A stretch of 26,422 nt of DNA from CAZDGK01 sp964505035 (GCA_964505035.1 CAZDGK010000015.1:1-26422); one strand, 5' to 3'. Positions 15,516-21,756 are shown, counted from the first letter of the stretch. The notes: generated by a model from the letters alone, not told the origin. Made by a program: numbers and translations.

Positions 15516-15521
15516 TAGCGC

Positions 15522-16397
15522 ATGCCAGAAGGGCCAGAGGTAGAGACAATTAGACGTGGGCTAGAGGTTGGGCTGGTGGGCCAGCGGGTTGCCGGTGTCG
15601 AGGTGCTGTGGCCCAAATGCTTTCCGGCCCCGGCCGAGGATGTAGCGCGCCTGGTGGTGGGTGCGGCGGTGCGGCATGTGGGCCGCCGTGGCAAAGTCCT
15701 GGTGGTGGAGCTCGATAGTGGCCATGCATTGATGTTTCATTTGAAGATGACCGGCCAGATGGTGCTGGTGAAGGCCGACGGTGAGCGGTACGCGGGTGGG
15801 CACCCCAGCGAGAGTATGCGAGCTGAGCTGCCGGACCGGTCGACGCGGGTTGTCATGCAGCTGGCGGGTGGTGACCGGCTGTATTTCAATGACCAGCGCA
15901 AGTTTGGTTGGATCAAGCTGGTGCCGACGAGTGAGGTGGAGGCCGATGCGCTGGTGGGCCGGCTGGGGCCGGAGGTGACGGATGAGGCCTTTAGCGCTGA
16001 GTATCTGGCGGGTCAGCTGGCACGGCACAAGGGTGCGCCGGTGAAGGCGGTGATTCTGGACCAGAGCGTGGTAGCTGGTGTGGGTAACATTTATGCTGAT
16101 GAGTCGCTGCATTTGGCCAAGCTGCATCCGGCGCGGCGGGCTGGCTCGCTGACGGCAGCGGAGGTGCGGCGACTGCAGGCGGCGGTGCGGGAGATTATGG
16201 CGGCCGGGATTGAGCACGGTGGCACAAGCTTTGCTCATTACGTGAACTCGCTGGGCGGCCGGGGGGATTATCTGCAGCATGCGCGGGTGTTTAAGCGGAC
16301 GGGGCAGCCGTGCCCGGTACACCCGGATACGTTGATCGAGAAGATTCGGGTGGCTGGTCGTGGCACGCATATTTGTCCAAAGTGTCAGAAGCTATAA
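15522..16397 (+). CDS. mutM: Formamidopyrimidine-DNA glycosylase (Fpg)
   Basis: 291 residues. Removes 8-oxoguanine and ring-opened purines and nicks the abasic site. The N terminus is the catalytic PEGPEVETI (Pro2, Glu3). The DNA-contact Lys follows in GRRGKVLVVEL. The middle loop has the longer GGHP...STRVV insert seen in several CPR and Gram-positive enzymes. NIYADESLHLAKLHP is the helix-two-turn-helix. The zinc finger is CPVH...CPKC at the C terminus, with His in place of the usual second Cys, and keeps the Arg in VAGRGTHICP. The start is fixed by the required Pro2. The gene appears leaderless. Confidence 0.96.
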   Translation: MPEGPEVETIRRGLEVGLVGQRVAGVEVLWPKCFPAPAEDVARLVVGAAVRHVGRRGKVLVVELDSGHALMFHLKMTGQMVLVKADGERYAGGHPSESMRAELPDRSTRVVMQLAGGDRLYFNDQRKFGWIKLVPTSEVEADALVGRLGPEVTDEAFSAEYLAGQLARHKGAPVKAVILDQSVVAGVGNIYADESLHLAKLHPARRAGSLTAAEVRRLQAAVREIMAAGIEHGGTSFAHYVNSLGGRGDYLQHARVFKRTGQPCPVHPDTLIEKIRVAGRGTHICPKCQKL

Positions 16398-16432
16398 AAA
16401 TAAGCCAGATACGGAATGTCCGTACCTGGCTT
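16396..16432 (-). terminator. Terminator shared by mutM and the tandem DUF397 gene
   Basis: AAGCCAG / CTGGCTT and TACGG / CCGTA stems separated by one mismatch, loop AATGT. On the minus strand it is followed by ATTTTTATAG, which overlaps the mutM stop codon. It serves the minus-strand gene best. Confidence 0.75.
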
Positions 16433-16436
16433 GGGT

Positions 16437-16817
16437 TCAGTCGTCGAGGCGGAAGTCGCGCTCGAGCCGGGCTGAGTGCTCGAAGACCTGCCATTCGCGC
16501 CGGGTGAAGCGAAGGACGCGATGAGGCTGGTCGATGCGCCGCATCAGGATGATGTCCTCGCCGATTTCGGCGATCTCGACGACGTCATTGGGGTGGTGCG
16601 CACTGCGTCGCCACTCGACGGCGGCGGTCAGCTTGACCTCGTCGATGTAGCTCTGCCAGCGGTCAGCCGAGACTACCAATGGTGGCTGGTCGGGCTGGGC
16701 CGGGTTGCGAATGGCGACGAGCGAGCCGACGCGGGCGACCTCGACCGCTTCGGGGGCGTCGGCAGCGGTGAAACTGCTACGGACCCAGACGGCGCCGGAT
16801 AGATCAACGTTTTCCAC
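16437..16817 (-). CDS. Tandem DUF397 (BldB-like) protein
   Basis: 126 residues with two copies of a DUF397 fold. Copy 1 (about 5-62): DLSGAVWVRSSFTAADAPEA, VEVARVGSLVAIRNP, LVVSADRWQSYI. Copy 2 (about 63-120) is more divergent: AVEWRRSAHHPND, VVEIAEIGEDIILMRR, LRFTRREWQVF. DUF397 is the BldB/AbaD family, known mostly from Actinobacteria, where the genes sit beside helix-turn-helix regulators; no such partner is in this window. The GTG at 16817 is preceded by TTAGGAG and starts at the domain; the frame stays open upstream but that part overlaps the promoter and the preceding terminator. A second DUF397 gene lies directly upstream on the same strand. Confidence 0.8.
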   Translation of the reverse strand: MENVDLSGAVWVRSSFTAADAPEAVEVARVGSLVAIRNPAQPDQPPLVVSADRWQSYIDEVKLTAAVEWRRSAHHPNDVVEIAEIGEDIILMRRIDQPHRVLRFTRREWQVFEHSARLERDFRLDD

Positions 16818-16853
16818 GGCACTCCTAAGGAAATAGAACCGGTAGGCGAGATG

Positions 16854-16892
16854 ATTATATACCAAAAGCCGGCCTCTCGACCGGCTTTCGGT
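16854..16892 (-). terminator. Terminator of the 16907 gene fused to the promoter of the 16437 gene
   Basis: ACCAAAAGCCGG (16861-16872) pairs with CCGGCTTTCGGT (16881-16892). On the minus strand the hairpin ends in GGCTTTTGGTAT and runs straight into TATAAT (16859-16854), the -10 of the next gene, whose leader is about 30 nt with TTAGGAG. Confidence 0.7.
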
Positions 16893-16906
16893 ATGGGCTA
16901 GCCGGG

Positions 16907-17137
16907 CTAGCTGTCGAACTGACCGGTCTTGGCGCCGGCGACGAACGCGTCCCATTCAGGCTGCGTGAAGGCGAGCACTGGGCCGGCTGGGTCCTTGGAG
17001 TCGCGCACGGCTACCACGTCGGCGACGCGGGCGACTTCGACGCAGTTGTCGGTCCAGGGGCCGGACGACCAGCTTTTGACCCATTGGGCTCCGGTTAGTT
17101 GCTCGGGTGTGAGAGTGATTTTGGTTCGCTTTTGCAT
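16907..17137 (-). CDS. DUF397 (BldB-like) protein
   Basis: 76 residues, a single clear DUF397 domain: QLTGAQWVKSWSSGP, NCVEVARVADVVAVRDSKDP, GPVLAFTQPEWDAFVAGAK. This is nearly the family consensus of Streptomyces proteins (NCVEVA...VRDSKDP...W.AF..G). Members act as regulators or partners of XRE-type proteins; direct function here is unknown. ATG codons at 17152 and 17137 are in frame. The second is chosen because GGAGG lies 8 nt upstream and a TATAAG -10 at 17155-17160 leaves a leader of about 11 nt. Confidence 0.88.
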   Translation of the reverse strand: MQKRTKITLTPEQLTGAQWVKSWSSGPWTDNCVEVARVADVVAVRDSKDPAGPVLAFTQPEWDAFVAGAKTGQFDS

Positions 17138-17154
17138 GATCTGGGCCTCCATTG

Positions 17155-17160
17155 CTTATA
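17155..17160 (-). promoter_or_regulatory. -10 of the 16907-17137 DUF397 gene
   Basis: Minus-strand TATAAG; no TGn and no clear -35. Expected start near 17148. Confidence 0.45.
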
Positions 17161-17241
17161 TGGTGGAGTGTAAGGGTGCGGCGGAAGCGCAGCAGTGTGT
17201 AAACTTCTGAAAAAGCGATCCTGCTCGATAGCTGGCTTTGG

Positions 17242-17247
17242 TACACT
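17242..17247 (+). promoter_or_regulatory. Extended -10 of holA, leaderless position
   Basis: TGG-TACACT ends 7 nt before the ATG; no Shine-Dalgarno. Confidence 0.65.
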
Positions 17248-17254
17248 ATCTGAT

Positions 17255-18196
17255 ATGACCATCTTTTTCTACGGGCCAAATACATATGCGCTGAGGCAGC
17301 AGGTGGGCCAAATGGTGGAGGCGTACCGAGCTAAGGCCGGGTCTGACTATGGCCTGGAGCGGATTGATGGCTCGGGTGTGAAGCTACGGGAATTGTCGGG
17401 GATGCTGCAGGCAACGCCGTTTTTGGCCAGCAGTCGGCTGGTGCTGATCGAGGGATTGGCGGGTAACCGGACGGCTGGCGGCGGCTTGACTGAGCTCCTG
17501 AAGAGTGTGTCGAGCACGACGGTGGCGGTGTTTATTGAGACGGAAGTGGATCAGCGTACGGCCGCGTTTAAGGCGCTGAATGGGGCGGATAAGGTGGTGA
17601 AGTTTGAGCCGCTGGCGCCGGCCCGGCTTCTGGGGTGGTGCCATGACTTGGTGAAGCAGCTGGGTGGGCAGGCAGACCGCGAGGCGCTGCAGGAGCTACT
17701 GGCGCTGGCCGGCGAGGATCAGTGGCGACTGTCGCAGGAGCTGAATAAGCTGGTGAACTATGACGAGACGGTGACGGTTGAGACGGTGCGGCGGCTGGTG
17801 ACGCCAAGCGTGGACCAGAGCGTGTTTGAGCTAGTGGAGGCAATGACGGCTGGCCGGACTGATGCGGCCTTGGGGGCGTACCGAAGGTTGTTGGCGGCGC
17901 AGGAAAACGAGCTGTACCTGCTGACGATGGTGCAGTGGCAGCTGCGTAACCTATTGCTGGCCAAGGTGGCGCCACAGCTGACACAGGCGGAACTGGCGAA
18001 GGAGGCCGGAATGTCGCCGTATGTGGCCGGCAAGATGATGGCAGCTCAGCGACGGCACGACGAGAGTGTGCTGCGGGCGGCGTACCGGGCGGCGGCGGAT
18101 TGCGAACTGGATATTAAATCAGGCCGACTCAAGCCGGAAGCGGCAGTCGAGCGGCTGATCTATCAGGTGACTTCCGGAGGCTTGGAGGCGGCCTAA
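17255..18196 (+). CDS. holA: DNA polymerase III delta subunit
   Basis: 313 residues. Clamp-loader subunit that opens the sliding clamp. The N terminus (TIFFYGPNTYALRQQV) is the degenerate P-loop region of delta; LQATPFLASSRLVLIEG is the typical segment after it; RLLGWCHDLVKQLGG and LAGEDQWRLSQELNKLVNY mark the lid domain; the C-terminal collar helices include YLLTMVQWQLRNLLLAK and CELDIKSGRLKPEAAVERLI. The frame is open to 17195, but the start at 17255 matches the family N terminus and is preceded by the -10. The stop overlaps by 4 nt the tail of the minus-strand gene. Confidence 0.92.
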   Translation: MTIFFYGPNTYALRQQVGQMVEAYRAKAGSDYGLERIDGSGVKLRELSGMLQATPFLASSRLVLIEGLAGNRTAGGGLTELLKSVSSTTVAVFIETEVDQRTAAFKALNGADKVVKFEPLAPARLLGWCHDLVKQLGGQADREALQELLALAGEDQWRLSQELNKLVNYDETVTVETVRRLVTPSVDQSVFELVEAMTAGRTDAALGAYRRLLAAQENELYLLTMVQWQLRNLLLAKVAPQLTQAELAKEAGMSPYVAGKMMAAQRRHDESVLRAAYRAAADCELDIKSGRLKPEAAVERLIYQVTSGGLEAA

Positions 18197-18405
18197 AAGC
18201 CGTTCTCGGCGTCGTTTTGGGCGATGGCTTCGAGGGTGGCTTCCAGGTCACTGACTAGCTGGGTGATGCGTTGGAGCTCGCCCTTGGCTAGCCAGGTGTT
18301 GCCGGGTGTGCTGGCGTAGTCTCGTAGGAGGGCTGCCCGGTCCTGGAGCTCGGATAGGAGGTCCTGGAGTTCGGCACGGTGGGGGTCAATCTGGTGTTTG
18401 CTCAT
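18193..18405 (-). CDS. Small coiled-coil protein, unknown
   Basis: 70 residues, almost entirely helical with heptad-like hydrophobics (ELQDLLSELQDRAALLRDYA and LQRITQLVSDLEATLEAIAQ) forming a likely helical hairpin. No family recognised; it resembles small coiled-coil proteins such as the exonuclease VII small subunit only in general style. A TGC-TACTAT element ends 6 nt before the ATG, so the message is probably leaderless. Its tail overlaps the end of holA. Confidence 0.65.
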   Translation of the reverse strand: MSKHQIDPHRAELQDLLSELQDRAALLRDYASTPGNTWLAKGELQRITQLVSDLEATLEAIAQNDAENGF

Positions 18406-18411
18406 GAGACC

Positions 18412-18417
18412 ATAGTA
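18412..18417 (-). promoter_or_regulatory. Extended -10 of the 18193-18405 gene, leaderless position
   Basis: Minus-strand TGC-TACTAT, 6 nt from the ATG, no Shine-Dalgarno. Confidence 0.55.
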
Positions 18418-18436
18418 GCAGGTTGGGTGACTGGGA

Positions 18437-18465
18437 GAGGCCCCGTCGGATGATGACGGGGCCTC
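18437..18465 (-). terminator. Hairpin after the 18472-18852 gene
   Basis: Perfect 11-bp stem GAGGCCCCGTC / GACGGGGCCTC, 7-nt loop GGATGAT. No T-tract follows on the minus strand. Confidence 0.6.
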
Positions 18466-18471
18466 GGGGGA

Positions 18472-18852
18472 CTATGCGCGACGAAATGGCAGCAGGCCAT
18501 TGGCGCGGCGGTCGAGCCAGCCTTTGTGGTCTGGCGTATGGAGTGGCCGGAACCGGTGCGGGCTCAGGCCATCGGCAGGCCGGTACAGGGCTGTGTACCA
18601 GACGCCAAGCTGCTCGAGCGACACCCAGTAGACGAGCCGGTTCAGGTAATAGTCCTGACCGGTCTGGTGATGCTGGACGAAGCCGGCATGCAGCTGAGGG
18701 TCGGTGGGGCGGCCAGGCTCGCGGGAAGGCGGATTGACCTGGCGGACCACGAGAAAGCCTTGCTGCCGCGTCTCGCTATGGACGATGCGTCCGAGCGAGG
18801 GTAGCAGCTGCTCGTCGTAGCCGGCTGGGTCAATGACCGCGATTTCGGACAT
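18472..18852 (-). CDS. Unknown soluble protein
   Basis: 126 residues, no membrane segment, rich in Arg, His, Gln and aromatic residues. Segments such as GFLVVRQVNPPSREP, DYYLNRLVYWVSLEQLGVWY and RFRPLHTPDHKGW suggest a compact alpha/beta fold. I do not recognise the family. The start is very well supported: AAGGAGGATGT directly before the ATG. A TATCCT at 18883-18888 is a plausible -10. Confidence 0.68.
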   Translation of the reverse strand: MSEIAVIDPAGYDEQLLPSLGRIVHSETRQQGFLVVRQVNPPSREPGRPTDPQLHAGFVQHHQTGQDYYLNRLVYWVSLEQLGVWYTALYRPADGLSPHRFRPLHTPDHKGWLDRRANGLLPFRRA

Positions 18853-18882
18853 ACATCCTCCTTGGATGGGTGGAATGCCGAT

Positions 18883-18888
18883 AGGATA
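18883..18888 (-). promoter_or_regulatory. Possible -10 of the 18472-18852 gene
   Basis: Minus-strand TATCCT giving a leader of about 24 nt with a full AAGGAGG. The same hexamer is proposed for the 15144-15458 gene. Confidence 0.4.
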
Positions 18889-18894
18889 GCGTAG

Positions 18895-19482
18895 TTAGCG
18901 GCGGATCGCTAGTGCGGCCGTGTAGGTGCGACTCTGGCGCAGCTTGTCGTAATTGCCGAACTGGTCGGTGAGGTGGCGCTTCATGTAATCTTTGAGGCCG
19001 GAAATGGTGACGATGTAGAGCTGGCCGCCGGGCTTGAGGCGAGCGTGGGCGTCGGCCAGGAAGAGGCTGAGCTGCTCGCCGCCGATTTTGGCAGGGATGT
19101 TGCTGGCGATGACGTCGAAGCGAGCCTCGGGCGGGACCTGGTCGAAGCCATTGGAGAGGTAGGCGGTAGTATTGGTGAGGTCGTTGAGCTGGGCGTTGGT
19201 GGCGGCGTATTGGACGGCCACGAAGTCTTTGTCGATGAGGTGCACGGTGCCGTGAGGGCTGAGTTTGGCCAGTGTGAGGCCGAGCGGGCCATAGCCGCAG
19301 CCCAGATCGAGGCAGTCGGCGGTGGGGGCTACGTCGAAGAGGTCGGCGAGTAGCTGAGTGCCTTCGTCGATGGCCTTGGGGCTGAAAAGGCCCCAGGTGG
19401 TATGAAAGGAGAGCGGCTGGCCGTGAAGGGTGGCTTGGAAGCTGAGGTCTTGGCGTAGCCGGTCGGTGTCGGTGTGAGTCAT
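18895..19482 (-). CDS. Class I SAM-dependent methyltransferase (RsmC-like)
   Basis: 195 residues. The segment SFHTTWGLFSPKAIDEGTQLL resembles the entry to the catalytic domain of RsmC/RlmG enzymes; motif I is CLDLGCGYGPLGLTLAK; the acidic ribose-binding loop is VHLIDKDFVAVQYA; motif IV is SNIPAKIGGE where classical N-methyltransferases have NPPF/Y. RNA guanine N2 methylation is the family inference but NIPA makes the exact target uncertain. It consists of the catalytic domain alone. The frame extends upstream to 19716, but TATGAT ends 6 nt before the ATG at 19482, so that start and a leaderless message are preferred. Confidence 0.82.
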   Translation of the reverse strand: MTHTDTDRLRQDLSFQATLHGQPLSFHTTWGLFSPKAIDEGTQLLADLFDVAPTADCLDLGCGYGPLGLTLAKLSPHGTVHLIDKDFVAVQYAATNAQLNDLTNTTAYLSNGFDQVPPEARFDVIASNIPAKIGGEQLSLFLADAHARLKPGGQLYIVTISGLKDYMKRHLTDQFGNYDKLRQSRTYTAALAIRR

Positions 19483-19488
19483 AGCGTG

Positions 19489-19494
19489 ATCATA
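19489..19494 (-). promoter_or_regulatory. Extended -10 of the methyltransferase gene, leaderless position
   Basis: Minus-strand TGG-TATGAT, ending 6 nt before the ATG. Its first bases are part of the stem of the rpsT terminator. Confidence 0.6.
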
Positions 19495-19530
19495 CCAAAA
19501 GAGGCCCGGATGTGGGCCTCTTTTGGTATG
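19491..19530 (-). terminator. Terminator of rpsT
   Basis: A perfect 17-bp inverted repeat (CATACCAAAAGAGGCCC / GGGCCTCTTTTGGTATG) with loop GGATGT. On the minus strand its 3' arm holds CTTTTGG and runs directly into the -10 of the next gene. Confidence 0.85.
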
Positions 19531-19534
19531 GTAA

Positions 19535-19990
19535 TTACTCCTTGGTGTCGCTGGCCTTTTTGGCCTTGGCCGGCGCTTTTTTGACTGCAGCCTTGGGGGT
19601 GGGTTTGGCAGCGGCCTTGCCGGCAGTTTTGGCCGTGGGCTTGGTGGCGGCCTTCTTGGTGACGGTCTTGGTAGCCGACTTGCCGGCGCCCTTGGTGGTC
19701 TTGGTTTCAGCGGCAACAGGCTCGGTGCCGGCGGCCTTGGCGACCACGTGGGCTAGCTGGCTCTTGCGGCGAGCGGCCGTGTTTTTGTGCAAGGCGCCCT
19801 TCTTGACGGCCCGGTCGATTTCCGAGTAGGCGGCGGCCAGGGCGGTCTGGATATCGGCGGCGTTGCCGGCAGCCAGAGCGGCGTGCACGGCCTGAGAGTC
19901 TTGCTTGACGGCGCGCTTAACCTGCAGGTTGTGGCTGCGGCGGACGAGCGCCTGCTTGGCGCGCTTCATGGCGGACTTAATGATTGGCAT
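19535..19990 (-). CDS. rpsT: Ribosomal protein S20 with long basic C-terminal tail
   Basis: 151 residues. Residues 1-85 are an S20 domain (MPIIKSAMKRAKQALVRRSH, then helical segments to KGALHKNTAARRKSQLAH), which binds 16S rRNA in the small subunit. S20 is usually near 85-90 residues. Here about 65 extra residues follow, made mostly of Lys, Ala, Thr and Pro (for example KAATKPTAKTAGKAAAKP), like the tails of histone H1 and AlgP-type proteins. The frame is open upstream but the ATG at 19990 matches the family start and has AGGAA upstream. A promoter with both boxes precedes it. Confidence 0.93.
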   Translation of the reverse strand: MPIIKSAMKRAKQALVRRSHNLQVKRAVKQDSQAVHAALAAGNAADIQTALAAAYSEIDRAVKKGALHKNTAARRKSQLAHVVAKAAGTEPVAAETKTTKGAGKSATKTVTKKAATKPTAKTAGKAAAKPTPKAAVKKAPAKAKKASDTKE

Positions 19991-20014
19991 GCGGGTTCCT
20001 ACAAATACCAGGGG

Positions 20015-20043
20015 AGTATAACGGATAACAATGCGAGTGTAAA
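20015..20043 (-). promoter_or_regulatory. Promoter of rpsT
   Basis: Minus strand TTTACA (20043-20038), 17-nt spacer, TATACT (20020-20015). Leader of about 18 nt with AGGAA. Confidence 0.8.
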
Positions 20044-20048
20044 GGGGT

Positions 20049-20077
20049 GGGGCGTCTGGTTGGGTTCCAGACGCCCC
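20049..20077 (-). terminator. Hairpin after the 20092-20433 gene
   Basis: Perfect 11-bp stem GGGGCGTCTGG / CCAGACGCCCC with a 7-nt loop. On the minus strand it is followed by ACCCCTTTACA, so its tail is the -35 of rpsT. Confidence 0.7.
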
Positions 20078-20091
20078 GGTACTCCAACTCA

Positions 20092-20433
20092 TCAGATGGG
20101 TTGCGATCCGAACTGGATGCACAGTCCAGATTGATGGATCGGGACTTCCAGGCGGAAGAACCGAAATTCCGTGTCGCTCACGGCGGCGACGCCATTTAGC
20201 TCCCAGCGACGTTGAAACGGCATGAACTCAACGCCGAGGATGAAGAGCCGCACCTGGTGCCCAGTGGCAGCCGGGTTGTCGGCGTCTGTGGCCGTGACGA
20301 CCGGGACTGTGAAGGTCCGGTTCACGGCTGGGTGGATGAGGTAGCCAGTGAACCTGTCCGTTGGGATGACCCAAAAACTCGTCCCCTTGGTCTCGTACCA
20401 TTGAGGTTGTGACCTTGGGAAGAGATCCTGCAA
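20092..20433 (-). CDS. Unknown soluble protein
   Basis: 113 residues, beta-rich and aromatic (WYETKGTSFWVIPTDRFTGY, HQVRLFILGVEFMPFQRRW, DTEFRFFRLEVPIHQSG). No family recognised. The frame is open far upstream (to 20889), but that part is antisense to the DHH gene. The TTG at 20433 is chosen because GAAGGGGGT lies 6 nt upstream, and an extended -10 lies 37 nt upstream. Confidence 0.6.
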   Translation of the reverse strand: MQDLFPRSQPQWYETKGTSFWVIPTDRFTGYLIHPAVNRTFTVPVVTATDADNPAATGHQVRLFILGVEFMPFQRRWELNGVAAVSDTEFRFFRLEVPIHQSGLCIQFGSQPI

Positions 20434-20469
20434 GGTGTACCCCCTTCGTTTTGGGATGGAGTAGCTATT

Positions 20470-20475
20470 GTTATA
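20470..20475 (-). promoter_or_regulatory. Extended -10 of the 20092-20433 gene
   Basis: Minus-strand TGG-TATAAC; start near 20463. Supports the TTG start at 20433. Confidence 0.65.
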
Positions 20476-20518
20476 CCATAGTGACTTTTGGGTGACTAGA
20501 TAACCATAAGCACTACTA

Positions 20519-20548
20519 TTGACAGATACGGCCAATGTGTGATACCTT
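20519..20548 (+). promoter_or_regulatory. Promoter of the DHH-like gene
   Basis: Perfect -35 TTGACA (20519-20524), 18-nt spacer ending in TGA, TACCTT (20543-20548). Start near 20555, which coincides with an in-frame TTG; the preferred ATG is 27 nt further on. Confidence 0.7.
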
Positions 20549-20581
20549 AGTACATTGTTTAAACCAGAGAGCCCAAGACAC

Positions 20582-21748
20582 ATGGAATTAACCCCCAAGC
20601 AACAAACCTCTGAAGCGATCCGCCAAGCGGAGACGATCTTAATTACGAGTGCCCAGCATCCGACTGTCGACCAAACGGCGGCGGTATTGGCTATGGCGGC
20701 CATTCTGCGGAAGTTTGGCAAGAAGGTCAGTGCAATTATTAGTGATCCGTTGCCGCAGGGCGCGCAATTCCTGGACGCGTCGGTGCTGGACAAAGGCTTG
20801 AGCGGTATGCGCGACTTTGTGCTGAAGGTGAACGTGACGAAGGCTGAGGTCGACAAGTTGCGGTATGAGGTAGAAGACGGCAAGCTCAATATCTACATTA
20901 CGCCGGCGCGGGGCGGGTTCGCGCCCAGTGACGTGACGTTTGACTACGGCAATTTCCAGTATGATCTGGCCATTGTGCTGGGTGTGCCTAACCGGGGCCG
21001 GATTGACCGGGTATACACCGACAACTCGCGCCTGTTCGAGACCATTCCGCTCGTGAACGTGGACTTCCACCGCACAAATGAAAACTATGGCGCCATTAAT
21101 CTGATTGAGCCGACGGCGTCGAGCCTGTGCGAGATCCTGATTGCGCTGAGTGAGAGCCTGCAGACTGGCATGATTGACGCGGAGATCGCAACGGTAATGC
21201 TGGCTGGACTGATGGCTTCAACCGACCGGTTTACCGCTAGCCACACGACGAGCAAGAGCCTGACGGTAGCTGCTCAGATGATGGCGGCCGGGGCGAAGCA
21301 GCAGGCGGTGGTGCGTGGCCTGTATGGCCGCAGCGAGCGCTCTGGCGAGCAGCGGTCCGGTGAGCGCAGTGGCGAGCAGCGCTCTGGTGAGCAGCGATCT
21401 GGTGATCAGCGATCTGGTGATCGCGCGCGAGTGGAAGCGCCGGTTGTAGCTGCGGCGCCGGTTGAGGCGGAAGTTCCGGCGGTGGAGGTGACGGATGTGG
21501 TGGAGACGATGGTGGATGGTGCGCCAGCCCCGCACAACCCCGGGTTTGAGCCGGTGATTGAGCCTGACCACATTGAGGCTGAGCCAGTGGCTGAGGCGGG
21601 TATTCCCGAAGAGCTGGACGAGCCGACTCCTTACGAGGCGCCGTCTCATCGGCTGCCAATGGCCGACTTTGAGGCTGCAGCTGAGGTGCTGGACCGCCGA
21701 GTTGACCAATTGAAGCCGGCAGATCAGGACGCTGACAGCGGCGTATAA
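20582..21748 (+). CDS. DHH-family phosphoesterase-like protein with degenerate active site
   Basis: 388 residues from ATG 20582. Residues 1-225 follow the DHH/NrnA fold: QHPTVDQTAAVLAMAAIL replaces the usual HxxPDxDAxGS motif, YDLAIVLGVPNRGRID replaces the motif with the second Asp, and VDFHRTNENYGAINLIEP stands where active enzymes have DHH. At least three metal ligands are altered, so it is probably not a nuclease of the normal kind. Residues 250-281 are short repeats of Ser-Gly-Glu-Gln-Arg type, and the rest (about 282-388) is acidic, Pro/Val/Glu-rich and likely disordered. A binding or scaffold role is an inference. It precedes truB, as similar genes do in CPR genomes. TTG 20555 is an alternative start. 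Confidence 0.75.
   Translation: MELTPKQQTSEAIRQAETILITSAQHPTVDQTAAVLAMAAILRKFGKKVSAIISDPLPQGAQFLDASVLDKGLSGMRDFVLKVNVTKAEVDKLRYEVEDGKLNIYITPARGGFAPSDVTFDYGNFQYDLAIVLGVPNRGRIDRVYTDNSRLFETIPLVNVDFHRTNENYGAINLIEPTASSLCEILIALSESLQTGMIDAEIATVMLAGLMASTDRFTASHTTSKSLTVAAQMMAAGAKQQAVVRGLYGRSERSGEQRSGERSGEQRSGEQRSGDQRSGDRARVEAPVVAAAPVEAEVPAVEVTDVVETMVDGAPAPHNPGFEPVIEPDHIEAEPVAEAGIPEELDEPTPYEAPSHRLPMADFEAAAEVLDRRVDQLKPADQDADSGV
21332..21423 (+). repeat. Imperfect 15-nt tandem repeat inside the DHH-like gene
   Basis: About six copies of a unit like GAGCAGCGCTCTGGT, each encoding a Glu-Gln-Arg-Ser-Gly type pentapeptide. One partial unit breaks the register. Copies diverge by single bases, so the array should be prone to length variation in steps of five codons. 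Confidence 0.8.
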
Positions 21749-21756
21749 CTATTGGT

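Noticed and set aside
19483..19716. N-terminal extension of the methyltransferase
   Set aside because: It overlaps the rpsT tail and terminator; the extension is Pro/Arg-rich, a shadow of the Lys/Ala tail in another frame.
20434..20889. Upstream extension of the 20092-20433 minus-strand gene
   Set aside because: The extension is antisense to the DHH gene and covers the promoters between the two genes. A Shine-Dalgarno and -10 support the TTG at 20433.
21332..21423. Short direct repeats that could suggest a CRISPR array
   Set aside because: Units are 15 nt, contiguous, without spacers, and in frame within a coding gene.
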